Source of the DNA: Prosthecodimorpha staleyi
Lineage (GTDB): Bacteria; Pseudomonadota; Alphaproteobacteria; Rhizobiales; Ancalomicrobiaceae
Direction: 5' to 3'
NCBI RefSeq assembly: GCF_018729455.1
Contig: NZ_JAHHZF010000013.1
Span: forward strand, 62,001-126,000
DNA: 64,000 nt
Below are positions 24,761 to 32,728 of this stretch, piece after piece. Numbering within the stretch: the first letter of the stretch is position 1; the number at the start of each line of letters is the position of its first letter. The notes under the pieces are model-generated. The model searched no databases. It was not told the origin of the DNA and was given only the letters and a program-made list of their open reading frames with translations. The position numbers and the translations under genes were made by a program.

Positions 24761-25186
24761 TCAATCCTCGACCAGCTTGGCGATGCGTGCGACGAGATCG
24801 TGGATCATGTCGTCCATCACCTTGTTTTTCTTGGCATCCTCGAAATCCGGCAGGCGCAGCGCCAGGGTCCGGTGGCGGCGCGCCTCGGCCGGCCGGCGCG
24901 CGCGGCGCGGATGCGCCTCCTCGTAGGCGGCCAGGAAACGGGCGCGCTCGGCCGCAGAGAAATGGCAGATCTCCAGGATCGTCTCGACATGGGCGACCGG
25001 GATCGGCGTCGGATAGGCGGGATTGGCGATCTGGCTGACGAAGCTCGGATTGCGCTCCAGCGCCTCGGCGAGGCGCCGGCGCATGCCGGAGGGGCGCTTG
25101 CCGAGCACCTCGCGCAGCACCGCCTTGTAGGCGGCGACCGCCGGATGGCCGTCCGGGCCCGGGGTGGCGGCGTCCTGCACGCTCAT
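24761..25186 (-). CDS. Small XRE-like helix-turn-helix protein in the dha operon
   Basis: A 141-residue soluble protein. Residues 15-85 look like a helix-turn-helix: KRPSGMRRRLAEALERNPSF followed by VSQIANPAYPTPIP and a helix ending FLAAYEEAHP. The C-terminal half is rich in Arg, then acidic-amphipathic (DDMIHDLVARIAKLVED). The ATG at 25186 overlaps the stop of the EI gene by four bases, so it is translated with the kinase genes. It is probably a regulator of the locus, possibly sensing the phosphorylation state through DhaK or DhaL as E. coli DhaR does, although it is unrelated to DhaR. Confidence 0.65.
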   Translation of the reverse strand: MSVQDAATPGPDGHPAVAAYKAVLREVLGKRPSGMRRRLAEALERNPSFVSQIANPAYPTPIPVAHVETILEICHFSAAERARFLAAYEEAHPRRARRPAEARRHRTLALRLPDFEDAKKNKVMDDMIHDLVARIAKLVED

Positions 25187-26835
25187 GGCCGGCGGCCCGG
25201 CAAGGTCGTTGCTCGGATCGCCGCCTTGGCGCGCGGCACGGCGGCCGCGCCCATCGACAGCACGCGCAGGCCCGCGGCGAGCAGATGCGGGATCGCGGCC
25301 GGATCGCCGCCGGCATCGCCGCACAGGCTGACCGGCACGCCGCGCGCGGCGGCCTCGCGCGCGACGGTCTCGATCACGCGCAGGACCGCGGGGGCGAGCG
25401 GATCGGCCAATGCCGCCACGGCGGTGGAATCGCGCCCGGCGGCCATCAGATACTGCACGAGATCGTTGGAGCCGATCGACACGAAGTCGACTGCGAACAG
25501 ATCGAGCGTCAGCGCCGCCGCCGGCACCTCGACCATCATGCCGAGCTCGAACCGGCCGGGTGGGGTGCCGGCCGTGGCGAGACTTGCCGCTTCCTCCTCG
25601 ACCAACGTCCGCACGGCGGCCATCTCGGCCGGCACGGCGACCATCGGGATCATGATCTTGAGCGCTCCGTGCGCGGCGGCGCGCAGCAGCGCGCGCAACT
25701 GGACGCGGAACACCGCCTCGCGGGCGAGCGACAGGCGCACGCCGCGCAGGCCGAGGAACGGATTGGCCTCGCCGTCGAGCGTGTAGCCGGGGATCGGCTT
25801 GTCGCCGCCGGCATCGAGCGTGCGGATGGTCACCGGCCGGCCGTCGGCCCAGGCAAGGATCGCCCGGTAGGCCTCGAACTGCTCGTCCTCGCCGGGCAGG
25901 TCGTCGCCGCCGCGGCCGTGGAACAGGAATTCGGTGCGCACCAGCCCGATGCCGTCGCAGAGCGCCGGATCGAGCCCGGCGAGATCGCTCGGGGCCCCGA
26001 TATTGAGCAGGACCTGGATCGGCGTGCCGCAGGCGGTCGCGGCCGGTTCCAACGCGAAGGTCGCGGCGTCCCGGTCGCGGTCAAGCCCGGCCGCGCGACG
26101 GGCGTCGAACAGGGCGCGGTCCGCGGCATCGGGGGCGAGAAGCAGCGTCCCGGCCTCGGCATCGAGCAGGGCCTCGGTGCCGTCCGGCGCGTCGATCCCG
26201 GCCAAGCCGACCAGCATCGGAATGCCGCGCGCGCGCGCCAGGATCGCAACATGGCTGGTCAGGCTGCCCTCGGCCAGCGCGATGCCCTGGCCGGGACGCC
26301 AGTCGATCTCCAGGAAGCGCGACGGGGCGAGGTCGCGGCCGACCAGGATGGCGTCGTCGGCGATCATGGCGGCGGTGCCGGCCTCGCCGGCGAGATGCGC
26401 CAGGACGCGCGCCTTCAGGTCTTCCAGATCGCTGCCGCGGGCACGGAAATAGTCGTCGTCGGAAGCGCGGTAGCCGGCGATCTCTGCGTCGAGCTGCGCC
26501 GCGAAGGCGGCCTCTGCGCCCATGCCCTCGGCGAGCGCCGCGAAGGCCGGCTCGGTCAGGGCGTCGTCCTCCAGCATGGCGAGCTGGAATTCGAGCATGG
26601 CGGCGGCTTCTTCGTCGTCGAGGCTGCCGATCAGGCCGGCGAGATCGGCCGCGGACGCGGCGAGCGCGGCCTTCAGCGCCGCAGTCTCCTCGTCCGGGGT
26701 CCCGACCGTGCGCGCGGCCGCGATCCCGTCCGCCGCCCCGCGCTCCAGCCGCACGATCCGCCCGGCCGCGAAGCCCGGCGCGGCGGTGCGGCCTTGCAGG
26801 ATGCGGCTCGGACGGGCGGCGGATGCGGCGGTCAT
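25183..26835 (-). CDS. Phosphoenolpyruvate-protein phosphotransferase (Enzyme I) dedicated to the Dha kinase
   Basis: A 550-residue Enzyme I. Order: N-terminal HPr-binding and phospho-His domain with active-site His195 (EGSLTSHVAILARARGIP), linker, PEP-binding TIM barrel with GIGLVRTEFLF, GANPFLG-type EANPFLGLRG, SIGSNDLVQYLMA and the C-terminal CGDAGGDP carrying the conserved Cys. The start MTAASAARP at 26835 leaves one base to the HPr gene. In E. coli DhaM the EIIA, HPr and an EI-like domain are fused; here they are three neighbouring genes. It should pass phosphate from PEP to HPr, then DhaM and finally DhaL-ADP. Confidence 0.92.
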   Translation of the reverse strand: MTAASAARPSRILQGRTAAPGFAAGRIVRLERGAADGIAAARTVGTPDEETAALKAALAASAADLAGLIGSLDDEEAAAMLEFQLAMLEDDALTEPAFAALAEGMGAEAAFAAQLDAEIAGYRASDDDYFRARGSDLEDLKARVLAHLAGEAGTAAMIADDAILVGRDLAPSRFLEIDWRPGQGIALAEGSLTSHVAILARARGIPMLVGLAGIDAPDGTEALLDAEAGTLLLAPDAADRALFDARRAAGLDRDRDAATFALEPAATACGTPIQVLLNIGAPSDLAGLDPALCDGIGLVRTEFLFHGRGGDDLPGEDEQFEAYRAILAWADGRPVTIRTLDAGGDKPIPGYTLDGEANPFLGLRGVRLSLAREAVFRVQLRALLRAAAHGALKIMIPMVAVPAEMAAVRTLVEEEAASLATAGTPPGRFELGMMVEVPAAALTLDLFAVDFVSIGSNDLVQYLMAAGRDSTAVAALADPLAPAVLRVIETVAREAAARGVPVSLCGDAGGDPAAIPHLLAAGLRVLSMGAAAVPRAKAAIRATTLPGRRP

Positions 26836-26836
26836 G

Positions 26837-27127
26837 TCAGGCGCCTTCCTCGACCTCGGCGAAATCGGATTCGACCAGCCGGACCAGCGCCGCGACGGCC
26901 GCCTCGGCATCGCCGCCCTCGGCCCGGAAATGCAGCACGGTGTCCTTCGGCGCCTTGGCGGCCATCACCCGGACGATGCTCTTGGCATCGATCCAGGGTC
27001 CGGCCGCGTTGGTGGCCAGTTCGATGCGCGCCCCGAAGCCCTTGGCGACCTTGGTCAGCTTGACCGAGGGCCGGGCATGCAGGCCGACCTCGTGGAACAG
27101 GAGAACGGAGGCGTTTGCCTTGGTCAT
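26837..27127 (-). CDS. HPr-family phosphocarrier protein
   Basis: A 96-residue HPr. The phospho-acceptor His17 lies in HEVGLHARPS, and DAKSIVRVMA is the usual second-helix region. The position corresponding to the regulatory Ser is present (KSI), though HPr kinase control cannot be judged here. Encoded between dhaM and the Enzyme I gene with gaps of 12 and one bases. Its job is to relay phosphate from the neighbouring EI to DhaM. Confidence 0.92.
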   Translation of the reverse strand: MTKANASVLLFHEVGLHARPSVKLTKVAKGFGARIELATNAAGPWIDAKSIVRVMAAKAPKDTVLHFRAEGGDAEAAVAALVRLVESDFAEVEEGA

Positions 27128-27139
27128 GAACGGGCCTCC

Positions 27140-27532
27140 TCAACCCGGCGAAAGCTCTTCGGCCGTGCGGCGCACCTCGTCGAGGCTCGCGCCGCCCCAG
27201 GCCTCGGTGGCGGCCATCACGGCGCCTTCCACCACGGGGGCGTTGCAGACGACGATCCGATCGCGACGGTCCTCGGGCATCAGCTCGATCGCCATCTCGC
27301 TGTTGGTCTCCGCGCCGCCGAGATCGACCAGGATGGCGACGCCCTTGGGCGACCAGGCCGCATCGATCGCGGCCATGATCTTCTCGACCGAGGTGCCGAG
27401 CCCGCCGCCGGGGTCGCCGCCGGTCCAGGCCAGCGGAACCTCGGTGCCGACCATCTGCCGCACCATGTCGGCCGTTCCCTTCGCCACGTCGGGCGAATGG
27501 GAGACGATGACGATGCCGACCTTGTCGCTCAT
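27140..27532 (-). CDS. dhaM: Dihydroxyacetone kinase phosphotransfer subunit DhaM (EIIA domain only)
   Basis: A 130-residue EIIA-mannose-fold protein with the phospho-His at residue 12 (GIVIVSHSPDVAKG) and the glycine-rich WTGGDPGGGLGTS loop, both typical of DhaM. It lacks the HPr and EI extensions of the E. coli protein; these are the next two genes. Its start overlaps the end of dhaL by four bases. It recharges the ADP bound on DhaL to ATP. Confidence 0.93.
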   Translation of the reverse strand: MSDKVGIVIVSHSPDVAKGTADMVRQMVGTEVPLAWTGGDPGGGLGTSVEKIMAAIDAAWSPKGVAILVDLGGAETNSEMAIELMPEDRRDRIVVCNAPVVEGAVMAATEAWGGASLDEVRRTAEELSPG

Positions 27533-28128
27533 GCCTTGGTCTCCAACACGTCGAGGACCGCCTCGATCATGATCACCGACGAGCGCGCGCCCGGGTCCAT
27601 ATGGCCGATCGAGCGTTCGCCCAGGAAGGATGCCCGGCCGCGGATCGCCAGCATGGGCACCGTCGCGGCCGCGCTCTTGGACGCGATTTCGCGGATCTCT
27701 GCAAGGCTTGCGCCGGATGACAGGGCTGCGGAAACCGGCACCAGCACGTCCAGCATGGTCTTCTGCCCGGTCTCCGACTTGCCGCGCGCCTTGACGGCGT
27801 CGATCGCGGCCGCGAAGGCACGGGCCACGCCGGCGCGGTCCGGCGCGGCGCCGAGTTCCTTGCCGAGCGTCATGAACAGGGTGCCGTAGAGCGGCCCGGA
27901 GGCGCCGCCGACCTTCATGACCAGCGTCATGCCGGCGGTCTTCAGCGCCTCGCCGGGCGCCAGCGCAGCGAGCTTGGCGCGGTCGGCCGCCACGGCCTCC
28001 ATGCCGCGCTTCATGTTGCTGCCGTGATCGCCGTCGCCGATCGCGGAATCGAGTTCGGTCAGTTCCTCCGCGGCGGCGACGATGCGGGCGGTCACGGTCT
28101 CGAACAGGCGGTCCATCGTGTCTTGCAT
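27529..28128 (-). CDS. dhaL: Dihydroxyacetone kinase subunit DhaL
   Basis: A 199-residue DhaL, the nucleotide-binding subunit. Mg-ADP ligands are in ELDSAIGDGDHGSNM, followed by KVGGASGPLYGTLF, TMLDVLVPV and the closing RASFLGERSIGHMDPGARSS motif. The start at 28128 (MQDTMDRL) places it ten bases after the upstream ABC ATPase stop. It follows the transporter genes directly, which suggests that the imported substrate is a DhaKLM substrate or is turned into one. Confidence 0.93.
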   Translation of the reverse strand: MQDTMDRLFETVTARIVAAAEELTELDSAIGDGDHGSNMKRGMEAVAADRAKLAALAPGEALKTAGMTLVMKVGGASGPLYGTLFMTLGKELGAAPDRAGVARAFAAAIDAVKARGKSETGQKTMLDVLVPVSAALSSGASLAEIREIASKSAAATVPMLAIRGRASFLGERSIGHMDPGARSSVIMIEAVLDVLETKA

Positions 28129-28138
28129 GGGTCTGGCC

Positions 28139-29149
28139 TCAATCGATCCGCCGGCCGGCGGCATCGAAGCAGAGCGGGTCGGCGAGCGTGATGTCGACGG
28201 CGGCATCGCGTTCGAGCGCGGTATCGGGATCGACCAGGGCGACCAGCGAATGGCCGTCGAGGGCGATGTGCAGGTGGCTCTGGTCGCCGAGATGCTCGAC
28301 CCACTTCACCCGGCCGCGCGCCTGGCCGTCCGCCGGGGTGACGCGGATATGCTCGGTGCGCGCGCCGACCGTGCGGGTGCCCGCAGCCAGCCGGTTGGCG
28401 GGCAGCAGGTCGGCCGGCAGCAGGTTGATGGCGGGCTGGCCGAGCCGCTGGGCGACATAGGTGTCGACCGGCTGCTCGTAGATCTCGCGCGGACTGCCGA
28501 CCTGCACCAGCCGTCCGCGATCGATCACGCCGATGCGGGTGGCAAGCGTCATGGCTTCGATCTGGTCGTGGGTGACGTAGAGGATCGTGGCGCCGAGATC
28601 CACCTGGATTCGTTTCAATTCCAGCCGGAGATCGGCGCGCAGCTTGGCGTCGAGCGAGGAGAGCGGCTCGTCCATCAGGTAGACCGACGGCCGGCGCACC
28701 AGGGCGCGGCCGATGGCGACGCGCTGCATCTGCCCGCCGGACAGTTGCGTGGCGCGGTTCTTCAGTTTGTCCTCGATCTGCAGCAGACGGGCGAGTTCGC
28801 GCACCGTCGTCTCGATTTCGGCCTCGGGCACGCGCCGGGTCGGCGAGCGCAGCGGGAAGGCGAGGTTGTCGTAGACCGAGAGATGCGGGTAGAGCGAATA
28901 TTGCTGGAACACGAAGGTCACGTCGCGTGCCGCCGGCGGCTCCGCGGTCACGTCGCGTCCGCCGATGGCGATGCGGCCGGCATCGGGCCGCTCCAGCCCG
29001 GCGACCAGGCGCAGCGCGGTGGTCTTGCCGGCCCCGGTCGGACCGAGCAGGACCAGGAATTCGCCGTCCGCGATGGTCAGCGACAGATCCTCGACCGCGG
29101 TGGTGCGGCCGAATCGCTTGGTGACGCCTTCGAGCCTGATCTCAGCCAC
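28139..29149 (-). CDS. Carbohydrate ABC transporter ATPase, second copy (GlpT/UgpC-like)
   Basis: A 336-residue ABC ATPase with Walker A LGPTGAGKTT, signature LSGGQMQRVAIG, Walker B VYLMDEPLSSLDA and a C-terminal TOBE/OB regulatory part (about 240-336). It overlaps the first ATPase gene by eight bases. Having two different MalK-type ATPases in one operon is the arrangement of the rhizobial glycerol transporter GlpSTPQUV, so the two probably form a heterodimer. The sugar is not set by sequence. Confidence 0.9.
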   Translation of the reverse strand: MAEIRLEGVTKRFGRTTAVEDLSLTIADGEFLVLLGPTGAGKTTALRLVAGLERPDAGRIAIGGRDVTAEPPAARDVTFVFQQYSLYPHLSVYDNLAFPLRSPTRRVPEAEIETTVRELARLLQIEDKLKNRATQLSGGQMQRVAIGRALVRRPSVYLMDEPLSSLDAKLRADLRLELKRIQVDLGATILYVTHDQIEAMTLATRIGVIDRGRLVQVGSPREIYEQPVDTYVAQRLGQPAINLLPADLLPANRLAAGTRTVGARTEHIRVTPADGQARGRVKWVEHLGDQSHLHIALDGHSLVALVDPDTALERDAAVDITLADPLCFDAAGRRID

Positions 29150-30254
29150 GGCGATGCCCCTTCGTCTCGGCGGCGACGGTCCAGGCCGTCCTCAGCGCCC
29201 GGCCGGTCGCCTTGTCGAACAGCGACAGCTTCTCGGGCCGGAAGGCGAGGCCGACCGGCGCCCCGACCGTGACGCTCTCGGCGGAGGGCAGGCGCGCGCG
29301 CACCGTGCCGGCGCCGGTGCGGATGGTGACGATCTGCGTGGTGCCGAGATATTCGGCGCCGAACACCTCGCCGCGCAGGCCGCCGTCGTCGACCAGCTGG
29401 ACCTGTTCGGGGCGCACGCCGAGGACCAGATCGGTGGCGGTGGTGCCGTCGAGCACGGCCGGGATGGCGGCGACGGTCTCGCCGACCTGCACGGTAGTCG
29501 CGCCGGGCGCGAGCGGGCCGCGGCAGGGGATCAGGTTCATCGGCGGCGAGCCGATGAAGTCGGCCACAAACAGCGTCGCCGGCCGGCCGTAGATCTGCTG
29601 CGGGGTGTCGAACTGCTCGATCACGCCCTTGTTCATGACCGCGATCTTGTCGGCCATCGCCATGGCCTCGAGCTGGTCGTGGGTGACGTAAAGCGTGGTC
29701 GCGCCGAGCCGGTCGTGCAGGGCGCGCAGTTCGGCGATCATGGCCTCGCGCAATTCGGTGTCGAGCGCGCCGAGCGGCTCGTCCATCAGGAAGGCCTTCG
29801 GGTTGCGCACGATGGCGCGGCCGAGGGCGACGCGCTGGCGGTCGCCGCCGGACAGGCCGGAGACCGAGCGGTCGAGCAGATGGCCGATGCGCAGCGTGCG
29901 CGCCGCCTCCTCGACCCGGGTCTTGATCTCGGGCTTGGCGACGCCCTGGTTGGCGAGCGGATAGCCGATGTTCTTGCGCACGTTCATGTGCGGATAGAGC
30001 GCGAACAGCTGGAACACGAAAGCGATGTCGCGGGCGGACGCCCGGAGTTGGGTCACGTCGTCGCCGTCGAGCCTGATCAGGCCGGAGGAGGGCAGTTCGA
30101 GCCCGGCGATCATGCGCAGCGTCGTCGTCTTGCCGCAGCCGGACGGCCCGAGCATGACGAAGAATTCGCCGCTCGCCACGGTGAAGCTGGAATTCTTGAC
30201 GGCGACGAACTCGCCGAAGGATTTGTGCAGGTTCTCGACCCGGATCTCGGCCAC
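29142..30254 (-). CDS. Carbohydrate ABC transporter ATPase, first copy (GlpS/UgpC-like)
   Basis: A 370-residue ABC ATPase: Walker A LGPSGCGKTT, signature LSGGDRQRVALG, Walker B AFLMDEPLGALDTELR and a longer TOBE-containing C-terminus. It lies 11 bases after the small membrane-protein gene and overlaps the second ATPase gene. It differs throughout from that second ATPase, so this is an old pair and not a fresh duplication. Expected partner of the two permeases just upstream. Confidence 0.9.
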   Translation of the reverse strand: MAEIRVENLHKSFGEFVAVKNSSFTVASGEFFVMLGPSGCGKTTTLRMIAGLELPSSGLIRLDGDDVTQLRASARDIAFVFQLFALYPHMNVRKNIGYPLANQGVAKPEIKTRVEEAARTLRIGHLLDRSVSGLSGGDRQRVALGRAIVRNPKAFLMDEPLGALDTELREAMIAELRALHDRLGATTLYVTHDQLEAMAMADKIAVMNKGVIEQFDTPQQIYGRPATLFVADFIGSPPMNLIPCRGPLAPGATTVQVGETVAAIPAVLDGTTATDLVLGVRPEQVQLVDDGGLRGEVFGAEYLGTTQIVTIRTGAGTVRARLPSAESVTVGAPVGLAFRPEKLSLFDKATGRALRTAWTVAAETKGHRRG

Positions 30255-30265
30255 GTCTGCGCTCC

Positions 30266-30481
30266 TCAGGCCGGGAACTTCGATCCGACCACGAACAGCA
30301 CCGTGCCGGCGAGCGTGACCGCGAAGGAATAGGTGTAGAGGGTCAGTGAGAAGGGCTGCATCAGCATGATCACGCCGGCGACGATCAGGGTGGTGGCCAG
30401 GCCCTCGGCGAGGCCGCGCGGCGAGAGCCGGCGCCTTTCGGAGCCCGGAGAGGCGGATTCGGGTTCGTTCAGCCGGCTCAT
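30266..30481 (-). CDS. Small two-helix membrane protein of the ABC operon
   Basis: A 71-residue protein with a polar, Arg-rich start (ERRRLSPRG) and two hydrophobic helices (LATTLIVAGVIMLMQPF and FAVTLAGTVLFVVGSKF). Its start overlaps the permease gene by four bases. A small membrane protein of unknown role (GlpU) occurs in the rhizobial glycerol transporter operon; this gene may be its counterpart, although the order differs. It may act as an accessory subunit. Confidence 0.75.
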   Translation of the reverse strand: MSRLNEPESASPGSERRRLSPRGLAEGLATTLIVAGVIMLMQPFSLTLYTYSFAVTLAGTVLFVVGSKFPA

Positions 30482-31425
30482 TTCCTGACCGCTCCGAAGG
30501 TGATGCCGCGCAGGAGGTGCTTTCTCAGGAGCACCGTGAAGACCACGATCGGGACCAGGAAGATCGCCGTGCCGGCCGCGACGGCAGGCCAGTCCTGGCC
30601 GCCCTCGCCGATGATGATCGGGATGAAGGGCGGGGCGGTCTGCGCCTCGCCGGAGGTCAGCAAGACCGCGAAGGCATATTCGTTCCAGGCGAAGATCATG
30701 CAGAAGATGGCGGTTGCGGCGATGCCGGTGGCGGCCTGCGGCAGCACGACCTTTCGGAAGGCTTGCAGCCGCGTATAGCCGTCGATCATCGCCGCTTCCT
30801 CGTATTCGCGCGGGATCTCGTCGATGAAGCCCTTCAGCAGCCAGACCGCGAGCGAGACGTTGACGGCGGTGTAGAGCAGGATCATGCCGAACTTGGTGTC
30901 GGACAGGCCGAGCTCGCGATACATCAGGTAGATCGGGATGGCGACTGCGATCGGCGGCATCATGCGCGTCGACAGGATGAAGAACAGCAGGTCGTCGGCG
31001 AGCGGCACCCGGAAGCGCGAGAAGCCGTAGGCCGCCATGGTGCCGAGCGCGACCGCGAAGAAGGTCGACCCGAAGGCGATCACGACCGAGTTCCAGAAGC
31101 GCGGCACGTAGTTGGACGGGCCGGCAATGACCATGTTGCGCGCCCGGGCGATCTCCTCGCAGGTGCCCGAGGCCGGGGGCAGGGACTTGATATAGTCCTC
31201 GGTCTGCCGCGAGCGGGTCGTGAACAGGTTGCAGAAGCCTTCCAGCGACGGCGTGAACACGATCTTGGGCGGATAGGAGATCGAATCCGGCGGCGTCTTC
31301 AGCGCCGTCAGGAAGATCCAGACCAGCGGCAGCATGGTGATCAGCGCATAGGCGATGACCAGGCTGCCGGCGATGGCCTTGGTGCGGCCCGAGGGCTCGA
31401 CGACGGAATGGGCGGACGTGCTCAT
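30478..31425 (-). CDS. Carbohydrate ABC transporter permease (MalG-like)
   Basis: A 315-residue inner-membrane protein with about six helices. The EAA loop, EEAAMIDGYTRLQAFRKVVL, is intact and docks on the ATPases. The first periplasmic loop is long (about residues 45-125) and includes two Cys (GFCNLF and GTCEEIA), which may form a disulphide. It overlaps the partner permease gene and the small-protein gene by four bases each. Confidence 0.92.
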   Translation of the reverse strand: MSTSAHSVVEPSGRTKAIAGSLVIAYALITMLPLVWIFLTALKTPPDSISYPPKIVFTPSLEGFCNLFTTRSRQTEDYIKSLPPASGTCEEIARARNMVIAGPSNYVPRFWNSVVIAFGSTFFAVALGTMAAYGFSRFRVPLADDLLFFILSTRMMPPIAVAIPIYLMYRELGLSDTKFGMILLYTAVNVSLAVWLLKGFIDEIPREYEEAAMIDGYTRLQAFRKVVLPQAATGIAATAIFCMIFAWNEYAFAVLLTSGEAQTAPPFIPIIIGEGGQDWPAVAAGTAIFLVPIVVFTVLLRKHLLRGITFGAVRK

Positions 31426-32369
31426 CGGCTCTTCACCCGGTTGAGCGCCTTCACGTAGATGTTGGCGAGGCCGAAGACGGTGACGAAGAGAATGATCGCG
31501 AAGGCGGAGGAATAGCCGGTGCGCCATTTCTCGAAGGCTTCGCGCTTCAGGGTGATCGAGGCGACCTCGGTGGTCGAACCGGGCCCGCCGGAGGTCAACA
31601 GGTTGACCATGTCGAACATCTTGAAGTTCTCGATGCCCCGGAACAGCACGGCCAGCATGATGAAGGGTAGCGCCATGGGCAGCGTGATGGTCCAGAACTG
31701 GCGCCAGGGCGAGGCGCGGTCGACCTCGGCGGCTTCGTAGATGTAGTCGGGAATCGAGCGCAGGCCGGCCAGGCAGATGAGGATCACGTAGGGGGTCCAC
31801 ATCCAGGTGTCGACGATGACGATCGCCCAGGGCGCCAGCGCGACCGTGCCAAGCATCTCGAAGGAGGACGGCGGTACGCCGGTCACGGCCGAGATGCCGT
31901 AGTTGAACAGGCCGATCTGGGGCTGGAACAGGAAGCGCCAGAAATTGCCGACCACGGCCGGCGACAGCATCATCGGCACCAGGATTACGGTGGTCCAGAA
32001 GCCGTGGCCGCGGAACTTGCGGTCGATCGCCCAGGCGAGCGAGAAGCCGAGCACGGTCTGGATCAGGATGGTCCAGATGACGAAATGCGCGGTCGCCTGC
32101 ATCGGCTGCCAGACTTCCGGATCGGTCAGGATCGACACGTAGTTGTCGATGCCGACATCGCGGACCGGCGCATTGGTGCGGTTGGCGCGGAAGTTGGTGA
32201 ACGACAGCCGGATCGTCCAGATCAGCGGAAAGATGTTGATCGCGAGCAGGAGCACGATCGTCGGCGCGATGAACAGCCACGCGATCGCGCGGTCCGACAG
32301 GCCGCGGATGTGCCGGGCGAGGGCAGGCGGCGTGGACGCGGCGGCGCGGTCGATGATGGGCGGGCTCAC
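31422..32369 (-). CDS. Carbohydrate ABC transporter permease (MalF-like)
   Basis: A 315-residue permease with six helices and the EAA loop YEAAEVDRASPWRQFWTITL. The start is taken as GTG at 32369 (VSPPIIDRAAA), since the open frame above it reads as low-complexity Arg/Pro sequence and no in-frame ATG lies nearby. It is separated from the binding-protein gene by 359 bases that hold two strong hairpins, so it is probably expressed at a lower level than the binding protein. Confidence 0.88.
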   Translation of the reverse strand: MSPPIIDRAAASTPPALARHIRGLSDRAIAWLFIAPTIVLLLAINIFPLIWTIRLSFTNFRANRTNAPVRDVGIDNYVSILTDPEVWQPMQATAHFVIWTILIQTVLGFSLAWAIDRKFRGHGFWTTVILVPMMLSPAVVGNFWRFLFQPQIGLFNYGISAVTGVPPSSFEMLGTVALAPWAIVIVDTWMWTPYVILICLAGLRSIPDYIYEAAEVDRASPWRQFWTITLPMALPFIMLAVLFRGIENFKMFDMVNLLTSGGPGSTTEVASITLKREAFEKWRTGYSSAFAIILFVTVFGLANIYVKALNRVKSR

Positions 32370-32630
32370 GGTCTCGGATCCATGGCTCTGGTGAGGGCTC
32401 TGGCGGGGCGTGCGCGGCAGGCTGATGCCACGGCGCCGCAGGGCATTCGCAAGCGGCCCCGCACGGGCGGCCGCAGGATCACGGCACAGGTGCCGGACCG
32501 GATGATCGTCACCCGGCGCGTCTTCGGGCGGTCCCGGCCGGCCGGCGGGCGAAGCCCGGAACGCCGGGCGGCGGGCGGCGGGATGGGCGGGGTCTCGGCC
32601 GGACCTTGCCCGGACCGGATGCCTGTTTCC

Positions 32631-32719
32631 GTCCATACCGGCCCGGACCTTCGTGGGCCGGCATGGACGCGCCGGTTCGGCGGCCTCCGCCCGCGGCCGG
32701 GAGCCCGCGGGCGGAGGCC
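32631..32719 (-). repeat. Two tandem intercistronic hairpins after the binding-protein gene
   Basis: Reading with the operon (minus strand), a perfect 15-bp stem (arms 32682-32696 and 32705-32719, loop 8) begins ten bases after the binding-protein stop. A second 14-bp stem with one mismatch follows (arms 32631-32644 and 32655-32668). Neither has a T run. Such structures after a solute-binding gene protect the upstream message and reduce read-through to the permeases. The rest of the 32370-32728 gap shows no gene. Confidence 0.7.
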
Positions 32720-32728
32720 TGGACGGCG

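Noticed and set aside
24761-28128. The HPr and Enzyme I genes as the general sugar PTS of the cell
   Set aside because: They are embedded between dhaM and dhaK with overlaps, and no sugar-specific EIIB/EIIC gene is present, so a dedicated Dha role is more likely.
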